From: DATGHS01 sp035307785
GTDB taxonomy: Bacteria; Planctomycetota; Planctomycetia; Gemmatales; Gemmataceae
Length of the DNA stretch: 9,048 nt
NCBI GenBank assembly: GCA_035307785.1
Contig: DATGHS010000209.1
Coordinates: 1 to 9,048 of the forward strand
Reading direction: 5' to 3'
The notes below the pieces were generated by a model. That model was not told the origin of the DNA, ran no database searches, and saw nothing but the letters and a program-made list of their open reading frames with translations. Position 1 is the stretch's first letter. The number at the start of each line of letters is the position of its first letter. Position numbers and translations under genes: made by a program. Shown here piece by piece: positions 1 to 5,692 of the stretch.

Positions 1-1073
1 ACCGCGATTGGCGCATCAAGGATGAGCCGTCGGCTGCGCGGGTGTTGAACGAAATCAACGGCTACAACTGGGCGACCAAGAAGCCGCTGAGCGCGTTTGC
101 GGACATAAAGGATGACGGCAGCACTGCTTGCGGCGCCTGGATTTATAGCGGCATCTTCGCGCCGGATGCGGAGCATCCCGACGGGCTCAATCGTGCGGCT
201 GCGCGCAATGGCGACGACTGGACCTCACTCGGCTGGGGCTTCGCCTGGCCCGCCAACCGGCGCGTCATGTACAACCGCGCTTCGGCCGATCCCCAGGGCA
301 ATCCGTGGCCCAAGGAAGCGCGCCTCGCGCGCGAGCATCCGCGTGCTCAGGGCAACTTGCGCGGTTACGTCTACTGGGACGGCAAACGCTGGGTCGGCTA
401 TGATGTGCCCGATTTCCCGCCTACCAAGGCGCCCAATACGCCCGCGCAAGAGAATGGCGTTGGCCTGGCCGGGCACGACGGTGCCTCGCCATTTATCATG
501 AAAGGCGACGGCAAGGGCTGGCTGTTTGTGCCCACCGGTCTTGTAGATGGGCCGCTGCCCACGCACTATGAGCCGTACGAATCGCCGGTGCAGAATCTCG
601 TCTATCGTCGGCAAGAAAAGAATCCGGTTGCCATTGTATACAAGATTCCCGGCAATCCTTACGCGGAGATCGGCGGGGCAGAGTATCCGCATGTGCTCTC
701 CACCTATCGCTTGACCGAGCATCACCTCTCCGGCTCCATGAGCCGTTGGCTGCCGTGGTTGTGCGAATTGCAACCGGAGCTTTTCTGCGAGATTTCTCCC
801 GAGCACGCCGCCGAGATCAACGTGAAGAACACAGAATTCGTGGTCATCTCCACGCCTCGTGGCTCGATTCGGGCCAAGGCGCTGGTAACGCGGCGTATTC
901 GGCCCTTCGAACTTCGCGGCAAGCGAGTGCATCATGTAGGCTTGCCCTGGCATTGGGGCTACAAGGGAATCGCACGCGGGGACGTGGTCAACGATTTATC
1001 GGCGCTGGTGGGCGATCCGAACGTGACCATCCACGAGGCGAAAGTGTTTGTTTGTAACGTGAAGAAGGGATGA
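1..1073 (+). CDS. fdnG: Formate dehydrogenase alpha (catalytic, molybdopterin) subunit, C-terminal part
   Basis: This is the 3' part of a gene that begins before the window. The first whole codon is at position 3, and 356 codons are visible before TGA at 1071-1073. The product is the C-terminal third of the catalytic subunit of a respiratory formate dehydrogenase, which oxidises formate to CO2 at a bis-pterin Mo or W centre. Family members are about 1000 residues long (E. coli FdnG/FdoG). The last ~120 residues form the dinucleotide-binding domain. The stretch LTEHHLSGSMSRW, the segment FCEISPEHAAE and the near-terminal GLPWHWGYKGIARGDVVN resemble the E. coli FdnG tail (TEHFHYW..., GIPIHWGYEGVA). 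The N-terminal Fe-S motif and the Sec/Cys active-site residue lie outside the window, so metal choice and selenocysteine use cannot be judged. The beta and membrane subunits follow directly, after a hairpin spacer. Confidence 0.93.
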   Translation, partial: RDWRIKDEPSAARVLNEINGYNWATKKPLSAFADIKDDGSTACGAWIYSGIFAPDAEHPDGLNRAAARNGDDWTSLGWGFAWPANRRVMYNRASADPQGNPWPKEARLAREHPRAQGNLRGYVYWDGKRWVGYDVPDFPPTKAPNTPAQENGVGLAGHDGASPFIMKGDGKGWLFVPTGLVDGPLPTHYEPYESPVQNLVYRRQEKNPVAIVYKIPGNPYAEIGGAEYPHVLSTYRLTEHHLSGSMSRWLPWLCELQPELFCEISPEHAAEINVKNTEFVVISTPRGSIRAKALVTRRIRPFELRGKRVHHVGLPWHWGYKGIARGDVVNDLSALVGDPNVTIHEAKVFVCNVKKG

Positions 1074-1148
1074 TTGGTGAGTCGTAGACCCGCGGGGCTC
1101 GAAGACTCGCCCCGCGGCTTGGGATTCTTTTACGACTCACCACTCATC
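1069..1148. repeat. 80-base nested palindrome (double hairpin) between fdh alpha and beta genes
   Basis: The outer arms 1069-1086 and 1131-1148 are inverted copies with 17 of 18 bases pairing. The core is a perfect 12-base pair, TGGTGAGTCGTA at 1075-1086 with TACGACTCACCA at 1131-1142. Inside lies a second perfect 9-base stem, CCGCGGGGC at 1090-1098 with GCCCCGCGG at 1109-1117, closed by a 10-base loop. The arms begin just before the alpha-subunit stop codon and end 15 bases before the beta-subunit ATG. A T-rich patch (1125-1131) follows the inner stem at a distance, so this is not a textbook intrinsic terminator. It may be a dispersed REP- or MITE-like palindrome, an mRNA processing or stability element, or an attenuator; the sequence alone does not decide. 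It is the only substantial gap in this otherwise overlapping operon. Confidence 0.85.
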
Positions 1149-1163
1149 AGAGTGGGGGCTGCA

Positions 1164-2009
1164 ATGGCCGAATCCGTTGGCTTTTTCACCGACACTACGT
1201 TGTGCATCGGCTGCAAGGCGTGCCAAGTAGCTTGCCACCAGTGGAACAACCTCAGAGCAGGTTCGGGCAAGGTCAGTTTGCCGATGGTGAACGGCGTCAG
1301 TCTGCCAGCATTGAGCGGCGACAGTTACGACAACACGGGTGGTTTCTCCGATGTAAACTGGCGGCACGTGAAGTTCATCGAGCAGCCGAGGCCTGGCTCC
1401 GAGCGCGTGGCCTGGCTGATGATGTCCGACGTTTGCAAGCATTGCGTGAATGCACCGTGCCTGGAAGTTTGCCCCACCTCGGCGATTCTTCGTACCGAGT
1501 TCGACACAGTTTATATCAACGAGCCGGCCTGCAACGGTTGCCGCGACTGCGTGTCGGCGTGCCCGTTTGGCGTTATTCACATGAGCGAAACGCGCAGTGT
1601 GGCGCAGAAGTGCACACTGTGTTATGATCGCTTGCAGAACGGGCTACAGCCGGCATGCTCACAGGCGTGCCCCACGCAATCGATTCAATTCGGCAAACTC
1701 GATGATCTGCGGAAACGGGCCGCTGCGCGCGTCGATCAGTTACACAAGCAGGGCCTGAACGAGGCGTCGCTTTACGGGGCCGATGATAAACTGCTGGGTG
1801 GGCTGAATTCGTTTTACCTGCTGCTCGATAAGCCCGAAACGTACGGCCTGCCGTCGAAGCCGAAGCTGCCGAGTTCCAGCGTGCCGTCGGGTTCGTTCTG
1901 GAGCATTGCGGCCGCCTTCTTCACCATGCTGGGAATGCTCTTCGCGTTTCGGGAACGGACCAAGAGCGGAAGCAATCAACTGTCGCCTCCGACGGGAGGC
2001 GCCGTATGA
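1164..2009 (+). CDS. fdhB: Formate dehydrogenase beta subunit, four-[4Fe-4S] electron-transfer protein with C-terminal anchor
   Basis: The 281-residue product is a ferredoxin-like subunit that carries electrons from the catalytic subunit to the membrane subunit. Sixteen cysteines fall in four groups: C14/17/20/24 (CIGCKACQVAC), C91/94/99/103, C123/126/129/133 (CNGCRDCVSAC) and C150/153/165/169, the pattern of four [4Fe-4S] clusters in FdnH/FdoH-type subunits. A hydrophobic segment at about residues 245-262 (FWSIAAAFFTMLGMLFAF) is followed by RERTK and looks like the single C-terminal membrane helix of that family. Length is close to E. coli FdnH (294). The ATG at 1164 is preferred, with a G-rich GTGGGGG five bases upstream. 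The frame is open back to a TTG at 1074, but that stretch encodes the palindrome and has no family similarity. The 3' end overlaps the next gene as ATGA. Confidence 0.93.
   Translation: MAESVGFFTDTTLCIGCKACQVACHQWNNLRAGSGKVSLPMVNGVSLPALSGDSYDNTGGFSDVNWRHVKFIEQPRPGSERVAWLMMSDVCKHCVNAPCLEVCPTSAILRTEFDTVYINEPACNGCRDCVSACPFGVIHMSETRSVAQKCTLCYDRLQNGLQPACSQACPTQSIQFGKLDDLRKRAAARVDQLHKQGLNEASLYGADDKLLGGLNSFYLLLDKPETYGLPSKPKLPSSSVPSGSFWSIAAAFFTMLGMLFAFRERTKSGSNQLSPPTGGAV
1994..1999 (+). promoter_or_regulatory. Ribosome binding site for the NrfD-type subunit gene
   Basis: GGGAGG lies inside the end of the beta-subunit gene, six bases before the ATG at 2006. It is a good Shine-Dalgarno match and supports this overlapping start. 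Confidence 0.6.
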
Positions 2010-3253
2010 ATCCTTTCGTTGCTGATCCGCAATGGGGCTGGTGGATCACCTTCTACTTCTTCCTCGGCGGCATCGCGGCGGGGGCGTATTTCGTCGCCAG
2101 TTTGACCGAGATGTTCGGCCAGGAGGAAGACCGGCCGCTGGCCCGAGCCGGATACCGGCTCGCTTTCCCGCTCATTAGCTTGTGCGGGCTGTTCCTGATT
2201 GTAGACCTGGAGCGGCCCGAGCGCTTCTGGCACATGCTGTTCCAGTCGGAAGTCGTCCATAAGGCGCTGGCCGAAGGCTGGCCGCTCGGCGGATGGGGCA
2301 CGATGATTCATGCGCCACTGCTCAAATGGTGGTCGCCCATGTCAATCGGCGCCTGGGCTATCGCGCTGTTCGGCATTTGGAGTTTTCTCTCGTTCATTGC
2401 CAGCATCCGGAGCAAAGGATTTCTGGCCAGCTTGATCGGCCGCAATTGGTTCGGGCACCTGTTTCGCGCGGTTGGCAGCGCCATCGGCTTTTTTGTTGCA
2501 GCGTACACCGGCGTGCTGCTCAGCGCAACGAATCAGCCGCTGTGGGGCCTGAGCGACTGGATCGCGCCGCTCTTTTTGACTTCGGCCACATCCACGGCAT
2601 TGGCAGTTTTGTTGCTTTTTAGCCGCCGAATCTCGCGCGCAACGCGCGCGTGGGTGGAGCGGGCCGACTTGTGGGCGTTGGGGTTGGAACTCGGGCTGTT
2701 CTTGATCTTCCTGGCCTCGCTCGGAAATGTGCTCACGCTTGTGTTGATGACCTGGCAAGGCTGGCTGCTCGTGGCCGGCACGCTGATCGTGGGCCTGCTG
2801 ATTCCGCTGCTGCTGCATTTCGGTTCGAGCGATCGGGCCAACTTTGCCGCTATGTTTGCGCTGATCGGCGGATTTCTGTTGCGCTTTGGCATCGTCAATA
2901 CAGCACCGGCACTGTTGCGGCTTCCGCCGGATCACTCACTAGCGGTAGCGGGTCGCTCACCGTACATGAACTGGGCGGTCCTGGCGCTGATCGTGCTGAC
3001 CATTGCGCTGGCGTTCGGCATCCCCGCGCTCTTGCGCCGGCAATGGCGGCTCGACGTGGGGCCGACCATGCTGGCCGGCCTGGCGTCGCTAGCGGTGGCG
3101 GCGGGTGTGTTCTACTACTCCTTCGCCCTGGGCGAGCGGAGATTCTCGCCCGAAGAAGGCCGGTTGCGCGGTGGGGACGTGGGGGCCGGCATGTACAATC
3201 GCCCGGAGGTCATTCATCCGCGGAGCAAGATCGAAAAGGATTCCGCGCCATGA
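2006..3253 (+). CDS. nrfD: NrfD/PsrC-family integral membrane subunit of formate dehydrogenase
   Basis: The 415-residue, strongly hydrophobic protein is a polysulfide reductase NrfD-type membrane subunit, expected to pass electrons from the Fe-S subunit to the quinone pool. About ten membrane helices can be picked out by eye, near residues 11-32, 48-66, 113-133, 152-172, 184-205, 222-245, 250-272, 280-300, 322-342 and 352-374. The first helix has the family-like FYFFLGGIAAGAYF, and the loop after helix 2 has the acidic/basic stretch DLERPERFWHM. The C-terminal ~40 residues are hydrophilic. The start overlaps the beta-subunit stop (ATGA) and has a GGGAGG site. It replaces the haem-b cytochrome (FdnI/FdoI type) used by E. 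coli formate dehydrogenases. Its position after alpha and beta makes it the likely gamma subunit; its quinone-site residues cannot be verified here. Confidence 0.9.
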   Translation: MNPFVADPQWGWWITFYFFLGGIAAGAYFVASLTEMFGQEEDRPLARAGYRLAFPLISLCGLFLIVDLERPERFWHMLFQSEVVHKALAEGWPLGGWGTMIHAPLLKWWSPMSIGAWAIALFGIWSFLSFIASIRSKGFLASLIGRNWFGHLFRAVGSAIGFFVAAYTGVLLSATNQPLWGLSDWIAPLFLTSATSTALAVLLLFSRRISRATRAWVERADLWALGLELGLFLIFLASLGNVLTLVLMTWQGWLLVAGTLIVGLLIPLLLHFGSSDRANFAAMFALIGGFLLRFGIVNTAPALLRLPPDHSLAVAGRSPYMNWAVLALIVLTIALAFGIPALLRRQWRLDVGPTMLAGLASLAVAAGVFYYSFALGERRFSPEEGRLRGGDVGAGMYNRPEVIHPRSKIEKDSAP

Positions 3254-3597
3254 ACGAACTGCGGCCACGCGATCTGGCAATCATGTTGCTCGCTTCCGGT
3301 GATCTGTTGCCGCGCCAGCGCGCCCGCGATCAGCAGGCTGACCGGGCCGGGCTGGATTTGAAGCGCCGGCTGCTCGACCACATGGCAGCTGTGGATCCCG
3401 AGCCTGATGCGATCGACACGGCACTGGCGGAATTCATCGAAAGCCTAGGCCCGCCATCCGGGCCCGCGCGCGGGCTGGCCCTGGAATTTCGCGAAGAATG
3501 GCAAGCCGCTTGTGCCGTGCCCGCGTGGACCGCGCACTTATTGCAGGAAGCTTTAAACTCGCCGAATGTCAAAAGTAAGGACAAGGTCGGTGGCTGA
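3250..3597 (+). CDS. Small conserved-looking protein of unknown function in the formate dehydrogenase operon
   Basis: I do not recognise this 115-residue protein. The ATG at 3250 overlaps the stop of the membrane-subunit gene (ATGA), with AAGGA at 3236-3240 as a well-placed ribosome site. The gene ends at 3597, overlapping the likely fdhE start by 32 bases. The protein is soluble and probably helical, with no cysteine motif, signal peptide or membrane segment. It begins MNELRPRDLAIMLLASGDLLPRQ, followed by a charged stretch (RARDQQADRAGLDLKRRLLDHM), an acidic middle (DPEPDAIDTALAEFIESLG) and a segment ending REEWQAA. It contains one cysteine. Tight coupling on both sides argues that it is real and works with the formate dehydrogenase or its maturation, perhaps as an assembly chaperone, but that role is only inferred from position. 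The same frame runs open upstream inside the membrane-subunit gene; that part is a shadow. Confidence 0.8.
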   Translation: MNELRPRDLAIMLLASGDLLPRQRARDQQADRAGLDLKRRLLDHMAAVDPEPDAIDTALAEFIESLGPPSGPARGLALEFREEWQAACAVPAWTAHLLQEALNSPNVKSKDKVGG

Positions 3598-4432
3598 CGT
3601 CGCGTCGAAGAATATGAGCAGTGCCATTCTCGAGCTACAAAAGCTGAACGAAAGGCGGTCGGCGCTGACTACGGCATGCAATGTCTTGTCGGCAATCTTG
3701 CCCGCGCTGTTCAAAGACGCCGCCACGGAATCTACGATCAACCTTTCTTGGGAAGACGCGCAAGAGAGACTCCGGGTTGGCGTGCCACTACTGCGTGGTC
3801 ATGCCTTGAACGTCGACGAGGCGGCGCTACAGCGGCGGTGGATAGCCGTTTGTGCGGCGCTGCACCAGGAACAGGCTGACGCGCTCGCCGACGCGGTTCA
3901 CTTGGGGAAACTCCGCCCAAATACGCTGCTGCATGCGGTTCTAGCGAAAGGCCCAGAGGCGTTGGCCAGCGCTATAGCGCCTTGCGATTTGGATCACGCC
4001 CTGGCAGCAACGGTCCTTCGCATGAGCGCGCTGCCGGCGCTGAGCCAGATCACGAGCGGCTTCCACAAGTTGCGCCAGCGTGTAGCGTGGAATTTCGGTT
4101 ACTGCCCGCATTGCGGCAGTTGGCCGCTCCTCGGCGAAGCGCGCGGTTTGGAGCAGGAGCGCTTCCTGCGCTGCGGGCTGTGTGCCGCCGCATGGCCGTG
4201 CGGCCGGCTGTTCTGTCCGTTCTGCGGCAATCGCGATTATCGCACGTTGGGCTACATCCATGTTGAAGGCGAAGAAGATCGTTATCGTGCAGGCACGTGC
4301 GAAAACTGCCGGGGCTATGTAAAATGGGTTTCGACGCTCTTCGCGCTAAGTGAACCCCAGTTGCTCGTATCCGATCTGGCGACGATTCATCTCGATCTGG
4401 CCGCGGCCGAGCGCGGGTTTCATGTTCCTTGA
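3566..4432 (+). CDS. fdhE: FdhE, formate dehydrogenase accessory/maturation protein
   Basis: The 288-residue product matches FdhE, a cytoplasmic rubredoxin-like protein needed for active respiratory formate dehydrogenase; E. coli FdhE binds the catalytic subunit and iron. The C-terminal half carries four CxxC motifs: C180/C183 (CPHCGSWP), C203/C206 (CGLC), C217/C220 (CPFCGN) and C245/C248 (CENCRGY). These are the zinc-ribbon/rubredoxin-like metal sites of the family. The N-terminal half is helical with no clear motif. The start is uncertain. ATG at 3566 overlaps the preceding gene by 32 bases and has only a distant GGAAG; an in-frame ATG at 3614, with GAAG close upstream, would give 272 residues. 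Neither option affects the metal sites. The gene lies 12 bases before moeA. Confidence 0.92.
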   Translation: MSKVRTRSVADVASKNMSSAILELQKLNERRSALTTACNVLSAILPALFKDAATESTINLSWEDAQERLRVGVPLLRGHALNVDEAALQRRWIAVCAALHQEQADALADAVHLGKLRPNTLLHAVLAKGPEALASAIAPCDLDHALAATVLRMSALPALSQITSGFHKLRQRVAWNFGYCPHCGSWPLLGEARGLEQERFLRCGLCAAAWPCGRLFCPFCGNRDYRTLGYIHVEGEEDRYRAGTCENCRGYVKWVSTLFALSEPQLLVSDLATIHLDLAAAERGFHVP

Positions 4433-4444
4433 GAGAGCGAAACG

Positions 4445-5692
4445 ATGCCACCGGCGGGCCGTGATTTTTTTGACGTTCGCATGCGCGGCTTCCGCGATCG
4501 CGCAGAGGTTAAAGACGTTTTTCGGCTCATCGATGAACGCGTGCAGGCGCTGGAAGCCGAAAACGTTTCGCTCGCGGCTGCTGGCGGTCGGGTGCTGGCA
4601 ACCGATGTGCGCTCAGAAGTTGCCGTGCCGGGCTTCGATCGCTCCGCCATGGATGGTTATGCGCTCGTAGCTGAAGAGACATTCGGATCTGGGCCGTACA
4701 ACCCGGTGGAACTACGCATCATCGGCTCAGCCATGCCGGGCCGTCCATTCCCGGGAACGGTGGCTTCCGGCCAGGCCGTGCGCATCATGACCGGCGCCCC
4801 GGTGCCGGTTGGCGCCGACGCGGTGCTTCCTGTGGAGGCTGCCGAGGAATCGGCCGAAATTCTGCGCATAGGAGAGGCTGTAGCGCCGGGGCGGCATATC
4901 AGCCGGCGTGGTGAAGACGTGCAGGCGGGGCAAGTCGTTTTCGGACAAGGTCGAGCGCTGCGGCCGCAGGACTTGGGCGTGCTTGCTTCCATTGGCGTTG
5001 CGACGGTGGCGGTGATCCGCCAGCCGCGCGTCGATATTGTCATCAGCGGCGACGAACTGCTGCCGGTGGGTGCGAAGCCGGAAGGCTGGCGGATTGTCGA
5101 TAGTAATTCCGTGATGCTGGCCGCGCTGGTCCGGCGCGACGGCGGCGAAACGAACGTGTTGCCGTTGCTGCCCGATCGTCGCGAAGTGCTGCGCGAGGCG
5201 ATGCGGCAATGCACCGCAGACGTACTGCTCCTTTCCGGCGGCAGCTCGGTGGGTCAGGAAGATCATGCTCCGACTCTGCTGGCGGAATTAGGCGAGCTTT
5301 GCGTTCACGGCGTGGCGCTCCGGCCGGCGAGCCCAGCGGGGCTGGGCTTCATCGGCACACAGCTGGTGTTCCTGTTGCCGGGCAATCCGGTCTCGTGCTT
5401 GTGTGCCTACGATCTATTTGCGGGCCGGGCCATTCGCCGTTTAGGCGGGCGAAATCCGGAATTGCCATATCGCACGGAGGTAATGCCGCTTACGGCAAAG
5501 ATTGCCTCTGCTGTGGGTCGCCTAGATTACGCGCGTGTTCGTGTTCAAAATGGGCATGCCGAGCCACTTGCTATCAGCGGCGCCTCGATTCTTACGACAA
5601 CTACGGAGGCCGACGGCTTTGTGTTGGTGCCCGCCGACAGCGAAGGCTATCCGGCCGGCGCTACCGTGACGGTTTATCGCTATGACCGCTGA
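4445..5692 (+). CDS. moeA: Molybdopterin molybdenumtransferase MoeA (first copy, variant active-site loop)
   Basis: The 415-residue protein has normal MoeA length and motif order. MoeA inserts Mo (or W) into adenylylated molybdopterin. Visible motifs are PGFDRSAMDGYA with D70, RIMTGAPVPVGADAV, SGDEL with D203/E204, DSNS with D219, LLSGGSSVGQEDH with D273, and LLPGNPVSC. These correspond to E. coli MoeA D59, E188, D228 and D259 by motif. The loop that in most MoeA proteins reads xKPGKP is here LRPASP (residues 292-297), so both lysines are replaced, by Arg and Ser. I believe such RPASP-type MoeA proteins exist as a subgroup. The start ATG at 4445 has GAGAGAG at 4431-4437; an in-frame ATG at 4481 is possible, but FFDVRMRGF upstream of it looks family-like. 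The stop overlaps the next moeA by 11 bases. Confidence 0.93.
   Translation: MPPAGRDFFDVRMRGFRDRAEVKDVFRLIDERVQALEAENVSLAAAGGRVLATDVRSEVAVPGFDRSAMDGYALVAEETFGSGPYNPVELRIIGSAMPGRPFPGTVASGQAVRIMTGAPVPVGADAVLPVEAAEESAEILRIGEAVAPGRHISRRGEDVQAGQVVFGQGRALRPQDLGVLASIGVATVAVIRQPRVDIVISGDELLPVGAKPEGWRIVDSNSVMLAALVRRDGGETNVLPLLPDRREVLREAMRQCTADVLLLSGGSSVGQEDHAPTLLAELGELCVHGVALRPASPAGLGFIGTQLVFLLPGNPVSCLCAYDLFAGRAIRRLGGRNPELPYRTEVMPLTAKIASAVGRLDYARVRVQNGHAEPLAISGASILTTTTEADGFVLVPADSEGYPAGATVTVYRYDR

Noticed and set aside
225..953. Open frame of 242 codons on the minus strand across the formate dehydrogenase alpha gene
   Set aside because: It mirrors a clearly real + strand gene, has no recognisable family, and is explained by high G+C third-position bias.
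1090..1131. Intrinsic terminator (9-base GC stem followed by a T-rich patch)
   Set aside because: The T-rich patch starts 8 bases after the stem and is interrupted. Termination here would cut off the beta and membrane subunits; at most it could attenuate.
1074..1163. TTG/GTG-initiated 30-residue extension of the beta subunit
   Set aside because: The extension encodes only the palindrome. Family proteins begin near the ATG at 1164, just before the first cysteine cluster.
1119..1163. Internal promoter before the beta-subunit gene
   Set aside because: TTGGGA could pass as a -35 box, but no credible -10 box occurs at the right distance.
2636..2651. Alternating GCGCGC tract (GCGCGCAACGCGCGCG)
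   Set aside because: It encodes an Arg/Ala-rich loop between NrfD helices and is ordinary for high G+C DNA.
2342..2935. Minus-strand open frame of 197 codons
   Set aside because: Its Gln/Arg/Ala-rich product is the antisense shadow of the NrfD hydrophobic helices and shows no domain.
2650..3249. Long + strand reading frame upstream of and continuous with the 115-residue protein
   Set aside because: The part before 3250 overlaps the NrfD gene out of frame and reads as Gly/Ala/Arg-rich noise. The ATG at 3250 has the ribosome site and ATGA coupling.
4657..5266. Two overlapping minus-strand frames (185 and 179 codons) inside moeA
   Set aside because: They are low-complexity Ser/Thr/Arg/Pro products antisense to conserved MoeA motifs.
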